Positions 43,411 through 56,136 of a stretch of DNA of 64,000 nt are shown here, piece by piece. The DNA lies in the NCBI RefSeq assembly GCF_030463565.1, contig NC_134676.1, positions 22,858,728 through 22,922,727 of the forward strand. The letters run 5' to 3'. Under the pieces are notes generated by a model that searched no databases, was not told the origin of the DNA, and worked only from the letters and a program-made list of their open reading frames with translations. The first letter of the stretch is position 1, and each line of letters starts with the position of its first letter. The position numbers and the translations under genes were made by a program. This DNA comes from Pelecanus crispus. Taxonomy: Eukaryota; Chordata; Aves; Pelecaniformes; Pelecanidae.

Positions 43411-46400
43411 CTGCAGGAAAACAAACCAAAACACAAATATGGATTTTTGTAATTAATAAAATAAAGGTCAGTAAAGCATTTTGCAAAAGATTTTCAGGAA
43501 ACAGAATGGAAAAAAAAATACAGAGAGCACTACATGTGAAATACAGATCAGGGAGCATTAGCTGACCACATCGCACTATGCTTGGGGCTAATTTATAGCT
43601 GAGCTGTTATGCACAACAATATGATTTTGTAATCTCTATATACCAAACAAGGTGCTTCCATGCCATAAAGCGTTATCTCAAGAAACCATGCTGTAGTTAA
43701 CTGTTACAGTTAAGGGGAAAATATAAATAAAGAGCGGCTGCTTAAATTAATTTTTATTACCATCTCCACTTAAAGTCCAAGTCACTGACATATGAAGAAG
43801 TTCAGCTTTGCAACAATTACTATTGAAAATTTTAATTTTCTAAGTAAGAAGTATTTCTAAGGCAGGTGGGAAGGAGGAAAGGTGCCAATATGTCTGCATA
43901 CTCCCTTTAAATACAGTAATTAGCTATGTTATAATTAGTATGCAAATCACAATGATGAATCAACTGTTTCCACACTGGGATCATGAAGTGTCATAGTACC
44001 ACTGGAAACACCATTCACTCACAGAACTTATCCAGCACATCCAGTTTGCATGCAGCACCACCTACACATGTAAAACTTTTTAGAGAAGTATGCTTACATG
44101 AATACTGATTTTTGCTCCAAAATCAAGTACTCATCAGCAGCCCTTCCCTTGCCTCATTCCCCCTAGAAAATACTTCTTAAAAATCCTAGCACATTTGAAG
44201 AGTGTCTCTCCTATTCCCACTCAGCGTCTCACTTTGCCATATGATTTCTCTCTGCACCCCTGCACAATCTTCACACCGTATTTACCTTTGCTAGTCCAGG
44301 CTGCAGCACACCTTGATAAGCAGCTCCTTTCCTCTGGCTGCCCTTCTGTGTCTCCTCCAGGCTAAGCTAGCTGCAGGTTTGGAGAGCTAGTTCTGCCCTC
44401 ATGAAGGCAAAGCATCTCTCTCCTCAGATCTCCCCACTATCATCATCTTACTTGTCCTCACCTTAACACTCATGAAAAATAATTTCATCCTTATCTCCAC
44501 AAGTACCTCCTGGTCACTGCCATTTCACAGGAGTTTTTAGGCACCTCAAAGTACACTACACCCACTCTTCATCACAAGATGCAACACAGACAAGCCTGCC
44601 TTCATTAGAGTTCATCTGATCTAGCTCTTCCCAATTCTCATTTTGCTACCCACTTGTTTTCCTGCTTGCACTTCTGTCCTGTGTGTCTGAACATCTGAAA
44701 CTACCATCAATTTCGTGTTCAGAAAATATTCTCTCTGCAAGTCTCTTCAAAGTTCATATTTTCCAGAAATACCATCCTCCAGCATCAGCATTTCCCAACT
44801 CAATTTCACCGCCTTTATGCTGACCATTTTCACGTGTCCTGTGTTCATATTACAATGTTTGCTACAAAGCTCTATATTTATAAAGGTGCTGGCAAAATCA
44901 GAAGCAGCAGGGGACATCCTCTTCTAATGGAAACTTGAGTGGCCCTCTTCCTTTTGGCACTAGCAATCACATGAGAGAAAAGATTTTATGGTTAGAGACA
45001 AATTATAAATATCCCTGCCATCTTGCTCCATAAGCAAAACTATGGGTGATAACAAACATATGTAAACCCAACCCTGTCTTGAACACCAGGTACTTCAGAC
45101 TGCCTGACTGTGACAGCCAGGCAACTCAGCTGTAAGTAACTGGTGCTGGGGGGAAGTGTTAAAAATCTGTGTTTTATAAATAATTATTAAATTAGTTAGA
45201 TTGATTATACTAAGTTATCCTTAAAATCCAGTATTCTTCCCATTTCAGTCTCATGAGAACAGTCTATCGAGAGACAAGGCATGGCAAATAGACAGTATCT
45301 TGTTAGAAATTGTAACAATATTCTACCAAAGCCTACAGGCACCGTGTGCACAGTATGGCTCAGTATTTCAATAAATATATTCACCAAATGCAAATAAACA
45401 TTATAGTTAATCAGTTCTTCAATAAGAAAGGTAGTTTACTGATTTCACTGCCAGTTAGTTTTCCTGCTCTCATCCTGATGAAGATATTACTAGAACTCAG
45501 ACTGCCTAGCTCAACATGCTGACCAAAACCTTAGTTAAACAAGTAACCTACTGCTTCAAAACACGCTCTCAAAACTCCAGAAAATTCTGCGTGGATGCTG
45601 GCTCAAAATGAACTGCCATTTATTATGGGCTTGGGGGTGTTTATTGACTTTTCCTCCCTCTTACGAAGCAAATCTCTCATCCTGACAACTGCAACCTCAC
45701 AAATAACCAATTCTTTACATTTATCCACTTGAGTTGTCGACATCACTTTAATTTTGCATTAGAAGACAGACAAATGTGCTGTTGGTGTTTAAACAGCAAC
45801 TCTTATGCCTGCTAGGCATTGGGACCAAAAGCAAGGTTTTTATCTGGAACCAGACTATTTCCAATAGGTTACTTCTGCTCATAATAGAAAGGCAGCACAT
45901 GAAAACAGCGAATCCTCATGTTTCCCAGCCCTTGCCATACTGATGGAGAAGCATTTGTCCAACCTCTCCTGACCCCAGTATTCACAACTCTTCTCCCTTT
46001 AAAACATTTCACAAGAGCTAAGACAGCAGAGGCTCTTAGCCTTCAAGGTTTCTTTTCTGTTCATAAGCAAGCAAGCAAGATACAACTCCACAGCAGTCGC
46101 TACACTTATTCTGAAAGTTTTTGCAGATTAGTTACCATCTTTGAGAGAAGGATGTGCCAGCCACAGCCTCACCACACAGACATACTGACTGATCAATTAC
46201 TCTGAATCTGGAGATAAGCAAAGTACAATAGGTTAAAACTAGTTATTTTTAAGAGTAGGAGTAATGTCTGCAAGAAAGAACTCTTCTACAGTTAAAATAT
46301 TTATTTAAAATTAACTTTCATATATAACACTACTACTTTACTTTCAGTGTGCTTTACAATTCTACCTATTTTCTTAACTAACCTGGTTTTCCTTTGTAAG

Positions 46401-49400
46401 TCCATTTCTATGAACAATTGTTTGCATTGATGTTAGGTTTTCAGGATTTTTTTGTTTGTTAACTACCTACAAAAGGGTTAATAGCAGCATGGAAGGTATT
46501 CTGTCTTATCCTGTCACATTTAGTTAACACAAATTCGTACATACTGGAAATAAAAAAAAACCCACATACCCACACACAAGATAAACAACCAGCCTGTGCT
46601 TCAGCAAAAAACCAAACCATTTTGAAAGACTGTTTTTTTACAGTACAACCATGTTGTTAAGAAGTAACCTGATAACGCTTTGACCATAATACAATCTTCG
46701 ATAACATATGGCAGTTTTGAAGTCCACAGAACTTATCCTCTATATGTGAGACTGGAAATGTTTGGCCTGAAGGAACAAAGACTTGGGGGCAGAGAAGGCC
46801 ATTTGTTAAATACACAGCTTTAGTTCTTCATGCTGTAAACTCATCTTCACATTAAGCATTTGTATAGCCACAGTTCAGTCAGGAAAATATACATGCAGTT
46901 TACAAACCTGCTAATGTACTTACAGAATCAGCATATCAGTACTTTTATTTCCAATGTTCCACTTTCTGCTTATAACAAAATTAAAAAACTCAACTAAAAT
47001 GCACTAATGGTAGGAACTTTTTTTTTTTTAAATAGTGTCTAGATTGTAGTAAGCTCTCTCAAAATTAGGGAAGTGGCACTAGCAGACTCATTTTCAAAAT
47101 CAGGTTATTTTAAATGACATATTGGAAGCAATTTATATAAACTTAAAAAAATGCAGTCATATAAGTTCAGTCTGCTCACCTTGAAAAGTTCTAAAGAACA
47201 TAGAGGCAGTCCTATCAAGCACATGCATTTGGAAAATGAGCACTGAAATCACCTCAGAAACATATGCAAGATACTCAGGCCTTAGAAGAGCTATTTTTCT
47301 TTTTTTTTTTTTTTTCCTTTTTATTTAAAAATGTCAATGGAAGTAATATTGTGCACCTAGGTTCAACCCAGCTGTACTAATACAATTTCTGAAGACATCT
47401 TTAAACAAATATGTCTTCACCATTATAAAAATAGGTGTGTGAGGCAAAGGAGGGAAAGTGCTGTGTTGAAAGAACAAAGTCATTTGCTGGCCTCTGGTCC
47501 CCTGCAGCTCAGCAGACAGCCAAAAGAGTCCACTAACTCCAGCTGAGTTAAGGCATACAGCTTGGCAGAACCAATTTCAAGCTGGACCATTACCTTTACT
47601 GGAGAGGCAAGGGTAGATAAGATCATTTACACCAGCCAAAAATGCCACAAATACTACAGCAAACCATGTAAGAATGCCTCACAATGACAAATAGTAGGTA
47701 ATAAATTGTTGGAAGATCTCAAGCTCAGCTAGCACACAAAACTATTAGTGATTCTTGTAATGGGAATTACTGGTATGCCTCAAACATTCCTTAATTTTAA
47801 ATGAGAACAAGAAGTTTCTCATGTTCTTTTGCTTAACCCACATGAAAGATATTTGTCATTCTTGACGTTTATTTATTCCCCCTACATAGTTTTAAAATAT
47901 TAAAACAGATATCAAGATTTGCTTTTAAATAGTAATTTTACACCAAGTGTTTTATGTTGACGGCTACTTAACATAACAAGCAAAGAAAAGAACTTGACAG
48001 AAAACCAAGCAAAATGAAGTGTAAGCTCTGTCACTCCAGAAAACAAATTCTAAAACTTAGTGGGAACTTAAAACACTTAAAGTTAAGAATTTGCATTAGA
48101 GAGCAAAACTAATTATTAGAAAAACAGACAAGCTACTTTTACAGGGACCTCTTAGCAAAAGACTGCAGAATATGACAATGCAGTACAAACTTCAATAGGA
48201 TAATTTCCACCCAAGGCAGATCCCAAAGGCAAAGGTTCTGGAGCATCATCCCCTAGCCCGGCAAGCAGGTAATGATGAGGGCACCCTCCACCCTGCAGAG
48301 CACACTGCAAGATGGGGAGAGCCTGCAGAAAGCATTGACCCACGCAGGTCTGATTTCAAAATGATAGCTTAAGAAATGACAGTAATACTGGCTTACATAT
48401 TCAGGCACAATTATGAAACTTTCATGTTTCAGAATCACTCGGTATACTGCTGTTAATTCTGCTCTTGAAGTTCAGAAGGTAATTAAATCAAGATGTTTCA
48501 CAGATGGTATCTTAAGCTTCACCTGGGAAATACCAGCTCCGCCCTTCCTATTTCCCAAAGCTGTGTGCTTACATAATTGCAGTTATTTTAACTACATTAC
48601 TCCCTTATGCCACATGGCAAACAAATACAAACTGCCTATTGCATTAGATGGATTACTCACCTATATTCTGCAACAAAGTTTTAAACTTTAGCCGGGTGTT
48701 GCCTGTTGTTACGGATTTTCCTGAGAAGTTTCCATCACCCTCCCCATCCTTTATGCCTTCTCTCAACCATCCAACCCATTTTTGGAAAGATTCATCTTGC
48801 AGGCAAGTTGGCTACATCCTGCTTAGCATCACATGGCCTTCTCTTTTTTGATAATATTGCTTATAAACACTGTTTCTGTTAGATGACAGTTCTGCCCAAG
48901 CGAGTGACAGAAGGCAGACAAGGCAACTCTATGCAACAGAAGTACTTGCAGAAATTTCCAGGTTTTGAGAGATGTGTTTGTTAGTCATTACCTTGATTAA
49001 ATTTCAAACTTTGTCTTTGAAGCCAGTCCATTTTAAAACACATATCCTAACTCCTCAGAGTGCATCAACAATCTCAGCATGTACATTTTAGAGTAGACAT
49101 TGGGGAGAGAATAGCAAATTTCCTAATAAATATAAATTCCTTTGTAAAAAAGTGGACACCCTAAAAACGATGAAAGATGTTTAGAAACCATATTGAATGT
49201 CTACTTGTAAAACTCCCCACTGGCAGTATTCAATAAGAGATCTAACACTTAGCCTGTGTAGTCACCTTTACTGATTTATTTACACGGTACCTCTTTATTT
49301 AAATGCTTTGCTTTTTAAACTAGCGTCAAATCTGTCATTCACCTATGTCAATAAAGTAGCCTGCAAGCCACAGAACTTGCAAAAACACGTTTCATTTCAA

Positions 49401-52400
49401 TCACACTTCAGATTGGTTTTCTGCCAGACTAATGGATTTCCCATTCTGATGCTGTGTAAAATAAAGACCAATTTGTATTTCCTTTCACACCTGCTTATAA
49501 ATTGTTAAAAGAACTGATACTGCAGACTTCACAGCAAGGCTGAACACTGGCAACAGGCACAGAAAAGCCCCTTCCTGTGGGAACTATTTCAGGGGTACAG
49601 CCACATTTTGCACCCAGCTCCCAGACAGAATCGTATGGACATTCTCCCGGTCCACGTACACTGATCCAATCACCAGCAACGGCTGAAGAGGGAAGCCCCA
49701 GTGTGCAGTCCCACAGCATCACTGCTGATGGGCAGCTGCAGGCTGTCACAGCAGCTCACTGACCCAACTAAAAGCTTAGTCTTTTGGGAAAAAATGTTAT
49801 TCTTCAGTCAACTCAGACCTGAAAGGCTGAAGTAGCAGCTTTGTCACAGATCCCTTTAAGCTGATAGTGTAATCATGTAAGGAGGATACAGGATCATCAT
49901 GTCCAGTCCTGCACATTCATAGACAATTATGTACTAGATATGTAGTCAAGCAGTTCACACACTGCCCCTCAGCAAGTCATTACTCTGTCCACCACAAGCC
50001 CCAAGGGACACTCAGCGTATCCTCCCCAGTTTTCTCTCTCCATATTCCCAATGTTTCAGAGAAAGGCAAAAACATAAGCAGGGGTTAAAGCTCCTAGAAT
50101 TTTAACTTGTTATCAGTGCTCCCCCGCCTTTACCAAAACCCCTTCACTTGAGCATTTGTATGTCAGCCATCCTGCAGCCAACGAGTTTCACCTGCCTACT
50201 CCTCTGCTACTGTGAGTGGCTCCTGCACCCAGCTTAGGACAGAAGCTCTTTTCTTTGGTGCCCCAGTGCATGACTTGCACTTGGCTCCTTTAAGCTTCTT
50301 TCTGGATCAGTGATGACAGGTCACAAAGTCACCCAGCCCTGCCTACATGGTAAGCCCGGTGGCACATATTGCATGACAACTTTCACCTGGAAGTTAAAAT
50401 AAGGTTAACCTATCATGTAATTATTTTTATTAACGTAACCTCACTTCCATTAAATAATGATCATTACCCTTATCAAAGGCCTTTGGTAAAGTATTGATTT
50501 AGTAATTAGGACATATCCGACTCAGGCTAACCTCCTTACCCAAATGACTTAACAGATTCTCCTTTTTCTTCCTTGCTTATTGTGTAACTAGAAAATTTTC
50601 TGCAGCTTTTCAATTTCTCTTTCAAGTCCAGATCAACTAAGCATTGGGTCACTTCAAACAGGCTTTCACAAAATGAGAACCAGGGGCTAGACAGCAGTAA
50701 CACAAGCTAGTATTTTCAGCCACGCTACATAATCATGCTAACTCATACACCCAGTGCTCCCCCGCTCATTCCTCTACAAGCCAACATCTTTGTAATATGC
50801 TGAGCATTTACCCATTCTGGGTTTTTTCCTCTACAGTAAGGACAGTTCTGACAAACATATGCAAGAATTATTTACAGCTGTGGTGTTTCTAAAGTGCATA
50901 CACATTGTTAGTAACCAAACCAACCAGCATATAAAACTCTGTACTGAACTAGAGGGGTAAGGAGTGGTATTCACCTGCACTGCAAAGATAGCACAGTCTG
51001 GGTTTTTTAACCTTCCTATGAAGTACATTATTTTTAAGACACAAATTATAGGTCAGCTCTAAAAAGGTAGATGGAGTGCAAGTGTTAACTAAACACTTTG
51101 AATGAAAGGGATCAAAGATGTCTGAAAACACCAAGAGTTTGCATTTTATAAGACCAAAAAATGAAGGGGCTTTGTGGATGCATCCACAAAACAGGACTAA
51201 TGACATTTAATTTCTTCTTATTGTGGTGATGAAGATTGCTTGTTTTGCGTACACACTGTAGTTATTTGAATGCTTTGGTAAGACTCCTCAACTTTCTACC
51301 AGACACCCCTTCTAAGGTGTAGTATATGGAACACAGATAAGAGCATCCTTGCATCAGTTATCAATAACTTCCCAATATACCTGACAAAGGGCAGGCCACA
51401 AGCAAAACAGGCTCAGCTAACACTGCCAACATTTGTGATCAGTCTCAAGCTCTCCCTCCTTCTCCTCTGTGATACCATTACCTGAAGTCTGTATCATTCT
51501 TGAACCTCCAGGTAGGATGGCTTAGAATTGACTCTGGTTGTGAGTACTATTGCTTCTATCTACCTGTCTGATTAAAGCTATTCATGTCAAAATATGAGAA
51601 GGGACATGAGTGAGACTGTCCCCTTCCTTGAGCAGCAAGCTGAGTCACTGAGTTGGCTCTGTCATATCATCTATCCTCACTAACAGTTAAGAGTTAACTG
51701 CATATGAGAATCTCATATATCCAATTAATCACACAAGAAGCAGTTTGCTACCAAGGACAGGTAAAGAACTTACTTTGTGTTTACCCATCACTTAACAGAA
51801 CAGTGACACAAATTGTCATTAAACAGTCACAGTGGGGGGCACTCCATGGAAGCTAAACAAAAAGAAATGCAGAGCTAGACCTCAGCTTCCAGAGAAGACT
51901 CCTTAAAACAAATGGGAACAAGACTTGTAATATAGGTAACATCTTGCTAATCTAGCTAATACCAATGGAAAAAAAAGCAGACAAGCCTTCTTATTTCCAA
52001 AGACATCTTGTAATCAAGTAATCAATGGCAATGTACCTGGAGCTATTCAGCACTAGAGAAAAATAAGTACAGAAAAATTAGACCATAGACTTCCACCTGT
52101 GATAGACAAAAACAGGGAGACAGTGCTGTCTTTTGTAACATGAAAATACAGTAGAAAGGAGTTTCATAGGAAGGGGAGATAAAAAATATATATAATTACC
52201 TTAAGAACACAATATTCACCTTAAGAAAGGTGAGCAAGTAAAGTGAAAAGTATTCATCACTACCAAAGGAAGAAGTATTTTTCTACAGTCACATCTTGCC
52301 TATAACATACACTCAACTCAGCTACTGTCACCGTAGTTGCTCTGGCAAAATCACATTGCAAAATCAATGTCATTTTATGGAACTTTTGTTGCACCATGAC

Positions 52401-55400
52401 CTTGCTGGGTTCAGAATATTAGTAAGCAGTAACACTGATAACACTGGTGCAGAGCTGCAACACATTATTTTGTTCACACTTTGATGCAGCAATTTACAAA
52501 AGCTGAACTGCTCCCACACCGCTCTGTCATGCTGATGTGGGCTAATTTCCTTTACCATTGTTTCCCACTGCCTTGCACTTGCTCAGCCTACCCACCCTCT
52601 GCATCCTAGGCCGATATCCTAGGCAGCAAAATAATGCATTCCTTCTGCTTTGATTTTGCTTGCGTTGCATTAGACAGGCATAAATTTTAAAGGCAGCTGA
52701 CCTAGAACTGACACCTCCCCTTTCCTCCCCCCCTTTTTTTAAGCTACCATGCAGCATAGTGGACATGCTGTTGAGCACTGTAAACACCAGCAACTGCACC
52801 CACCCTAGGAGGCTCTTTCAAAAGAAAGCTGGAGCCAGCTGTGCTGGCACCTTCTGGAACCAGCTGTGCCAGCACCTTCTGCAACGACCCACACAGCCCA
52901 ACCATGAACTTCGGGAAGCACAACACAGGCAGCAGCTGCACAGCAACAGGTAATCACAGAGCTTTAGGATGGCAAAAGCCATTTTAAAGGAAATCTGTGC
53001 TAAGTGTTTTTAAACTGAAGTCCCAGAACACTCCCCCAACCCAAGGAAGCGTGCTGACAGCGTCATAAAAAAAGCTGCTGCTCCCAAGTTCAGTCCTGGC
53101 ACATCAACTGCTGTTGTGAATGTGCTTTTTGGAGCGCTCTGGGAAGCTACTACACTGCCACATCCTAAATCTTTCCAGTCCAGAGCTGGTAATTTGTACA
53201 GCTGCAGTGGGAGGTTCCAAATCACTGAGGGATACCCAATGAGATACAAAGGCCTTAGGTTTTGGGGTTTTTTTTGTTGTTGTTTAAATCAACATTCTTC
53301 AGCATGATGAAAGGTCTAGTTTATCACTACAAAACATACTCATGAGTATTAGTGTCAGGCAACCCATGAAGGTACATGACACCATTGTTTGGAGACTCGG
53401 GCCTCTCAGTCAGAACAACTAAACAGAGCAGTAAGAACATGAATAGGCTTCTAATTTCTCCTGACACTCCTGTTTTTTCTCCTGTATCCCAAAGAAGATC
53501 TCCACTTAAAAAACCAGAAATAATTAGTTTATACTTGACCAGAGTTACTGCAGAAGTGAAATACTGTTTCAGAAATGGATATGAAGTGGAAAAGCCAGAT
53601 GTTTCCCAGTAAATGCCTGTTGTACTCTGTACTCAAGGGAGGAATCACAGAGGGATGTAGAACAGACAGCAGAGACATCTGAACACTAGGGACAGCTGGA
53701 GGAAATTACCCTGCAGACTCATCCTGTAGTCAAAGTCACTTATTAAGGTTGCATTGTGCTTATACTTTGACTCCAGGGATGAATACATGGGAATTAGTAT
53801 ATTATAAAACCCCATTTGATTCTGTTTGAAATTTGAGTAAGCTTTTGGGTACCACTCAAGCTGTCTTGGATGCTGTTTACACTACTTCAGGTCAATAACT
53901 TTCCACAGCACCTTTCCCTGTTGAGGTGACTACACCCTTTGGAGGGTGATCCAGTTTGACAGGGGTTGGGCACACGGTGTGAACACAAGAATGGAAGCAC
54001 CTTTGCTTTGACTCAGTACTAACGGCAATTCCAGAAATGCTCTTTTCCACTTGCTGTGCAGGTACCCTTCTAAGGACTACAGAAGTGTTGGACTTCTAAA
54101 GGATCCCATGAAAGCCCAGGGGGTCAGGACTCAACAAACAGTATGGAATAGGAACATTCATAGCTGCCTACAAGCACTGGAGAAACATCCAGCCAAGGTG
54201 GCTCAGAGCAGTCAGAGGCCTATGGAGACAAAAGAAAAAGGCTGCTCCAAGGGCAAAGCAATGGTGTGTGGGACAGTATTCAGATGACAACCTAACCTGA
54301 AAACCTTACATGAAAACAAAACTCTCCATCACCTGAAAACATTAACTGGCTTGATTAGTAGGAGTCTTACATTTTTAAAACCAGATCTTGTTATAAAAAA
54401 TGTAACTTTAAAAATATTATCAGTTCTTTGTTCAATTTCCAAGAAATCAACATGCATAACACAAAATGCAAAGTAGAGGCTGATATTATGGGAAAAATAT
54501 ATTAAAGACATTACACAGCTGTGAAGGTTTACTTCTGCTCCAGATCTAGTTAGCTAGACCTTAGTTCCTTTGCTAAGAGGTATTTTTAAAAGTCTTCATT
54601 ATTTTGCACTTTCAGGAAGCTCAAGAACAGTATATAAAGCAGCATTATGCAGGCTATGAGTTTGTAAAAGCAGAGCTTTTAAAAATTGGTTTAAAACACC
54701 AAATGATAACTTCACAGAACAGAATGAAACACCACATTAACGCACAGGTTTAATCACAGGTATGTTGTAAGGATTTTCCATCTTCTATCAGTATTTTCCA
54801 CTACTACAGTAGAATGTAGTTTTTACCATCTTTCTAAGAATTCAGAGACCACCCAGGACCACAAGACATCTCTGCAGTTTAAAATAGATCAGCTTAGCCA
54901 GACAGCATGTAGGGATGAACCAGCTACATCTGGCCAAGTCAGCTGCACTTATTTTTTTCCCCTCTTTCCGATCGTGAAAGATTGCCAAATAGAAATAGCT
55001 CAAAAAAATGTATCCCATCAAAGTGCATTAGACAATGGATGTGCCACATCAGAATAACACAAAAGACAATAATACTTCCAGCGCAGAAGCTTGGCAAGCA
55101 GCAGAGTACTCAGCCTAATACTAAAGTTCCTGTAAAACACCAGCATACAAGAAACAGACAAGTGTCGAATAGCCTACTCAGCGTGCAACACCAGTAAAAG
55201 AGAATAAAACTGGACTGCCTCCAGGACAAAGAAAGATTAAGTTTATATATAACTATGCATTTAAGTTATCAAAATACTCTTAGATAGCGTTTTTCACATA
55301 CAGGTTTCAGTGCTTTGCAAAAGGGGTCAGTGTGTTTGGTTCACTTTTTGATTAGAGCACTTGGTCACCGGAGAAAAAGGGGCACCTTTTCCATCAGTTA

Positions 55401-55639
55401 CCACAGCAAAGCTGTAAACAAGACCGAAGTGTTGGGTGCCAGTTCAATATTTCAGTTACTATGCAAAACTACCAGGCCACACACCACTGTCCTAACCTAA
55501 AGCAACACCACAGCCCTCATCACCTGAAGGGGTTTCTAAGCACAGTAGTTTGTCTCCACTCTTTCTCTACTACCTCGCCTCAAGATGATTTTTTTGTTCA
55601 CACTCAAACTAAGGAATTTGCCCACACCCACACTCGTTG
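43411..55639 (-). other. probable ELOVL7 intron 1, repeat-poor part
   Basis: About 12 kb with no recognised exon, LINE or LTR. Low-complexity spots: a C/T-rich (plus strand) stretch around 44150-44700, T-runs near 47020 and 47300, an A/C tract at 46551-46575, a 25-bp duplication at 52831-52880 and a G/T tract at 53257-53284. Short open frames are not protein-like. Confidence 0.55.
52831..52880. repeat. 25-bp tandem duplication, two copies
   Basis: GGAGCCAGCTGTGCTGGCAC plus CTTCT is followed directly by GGAACCAGCTGTGCCAGCAC plus CTTCT: 22 of 25 bases agree. Each unit has a small inverted repeat (CCAGC/GCTGG type). Confidence 0.8.
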
Positions 55640-55978
55640 AAGGGAGACCTTATCGCTCTCTACAACTACCTGAAAGGAGGTTGTAGCAAGGTGGGTGTTG
55701 GTTTCTTCTCCCAAGTAGCTAGCAACAGGATGACAGGAAATGGGCTCAAGCTGCATCAGGGGAGGTTTAGATTGGATATTAGGAAAAATTTTTTCATGGA
55801 AAGGGTAGTCAAGGATTGGAACAGGCTGCCCAGAGAGGTGGTGGAGTCACCATCCCCGGAGGTGTTCAAAAACGGGCAGAGGTGGCACTTTGGGACACGG
55901 TTTAGTGGGCATGGTGGTGTTGGGTTGATGGTTGGACTGATGATCTTAGAGGTCCTTTCCAATCTTAATGATTCCTAG
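55640..55978 (+). mobile_element. CR1 LINE 3' fragment
   Basis: It carries well-known CR1 3'-end text on plus: GAGACCTTATCGCTCTCTAC, GGAACAGGCTGCCCAGAGAG, and the end AATCTTAATGATTCCTAG. It is 5'-truncated, about 340 bp, and antisense to ELOVL7. Confidence 0.92.
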
Positions 55979-56048
55979 TTTTTTCTTTCATTCTAAATAA
56001 TCCAGCCACCAAGCCAGGAAACATGAAATTGCTACTATACCCTTAATT

Positions 56049-56136
56049 GGTTTGGTGGTGGACTTGGTAATGTTAGGTTAATGGTTGGACTGGATGATGT
56101 TAAAGGTCTTTTCCAACCTAAATGATTCTATGATTC
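56049..56136 (+). mobile_element. very short CR1 3' end, separate copy
   Basis: GGTTTGGTGGTGGACTTGGT through to CTAAATGATTCTATGATTC is a second CR1 3' terminus only 70 bp after the previous one. It repeats the same terminal region, so it is a separate insertion or a duplicated tail. Confidence 0.85.

Noticed and set aside
44150-44700. C/T-rich stretch on plus that looks like processed or UTR sequence
   Set aside because: No frame, poly(A) tail or family match; probably plain base-composition bias.
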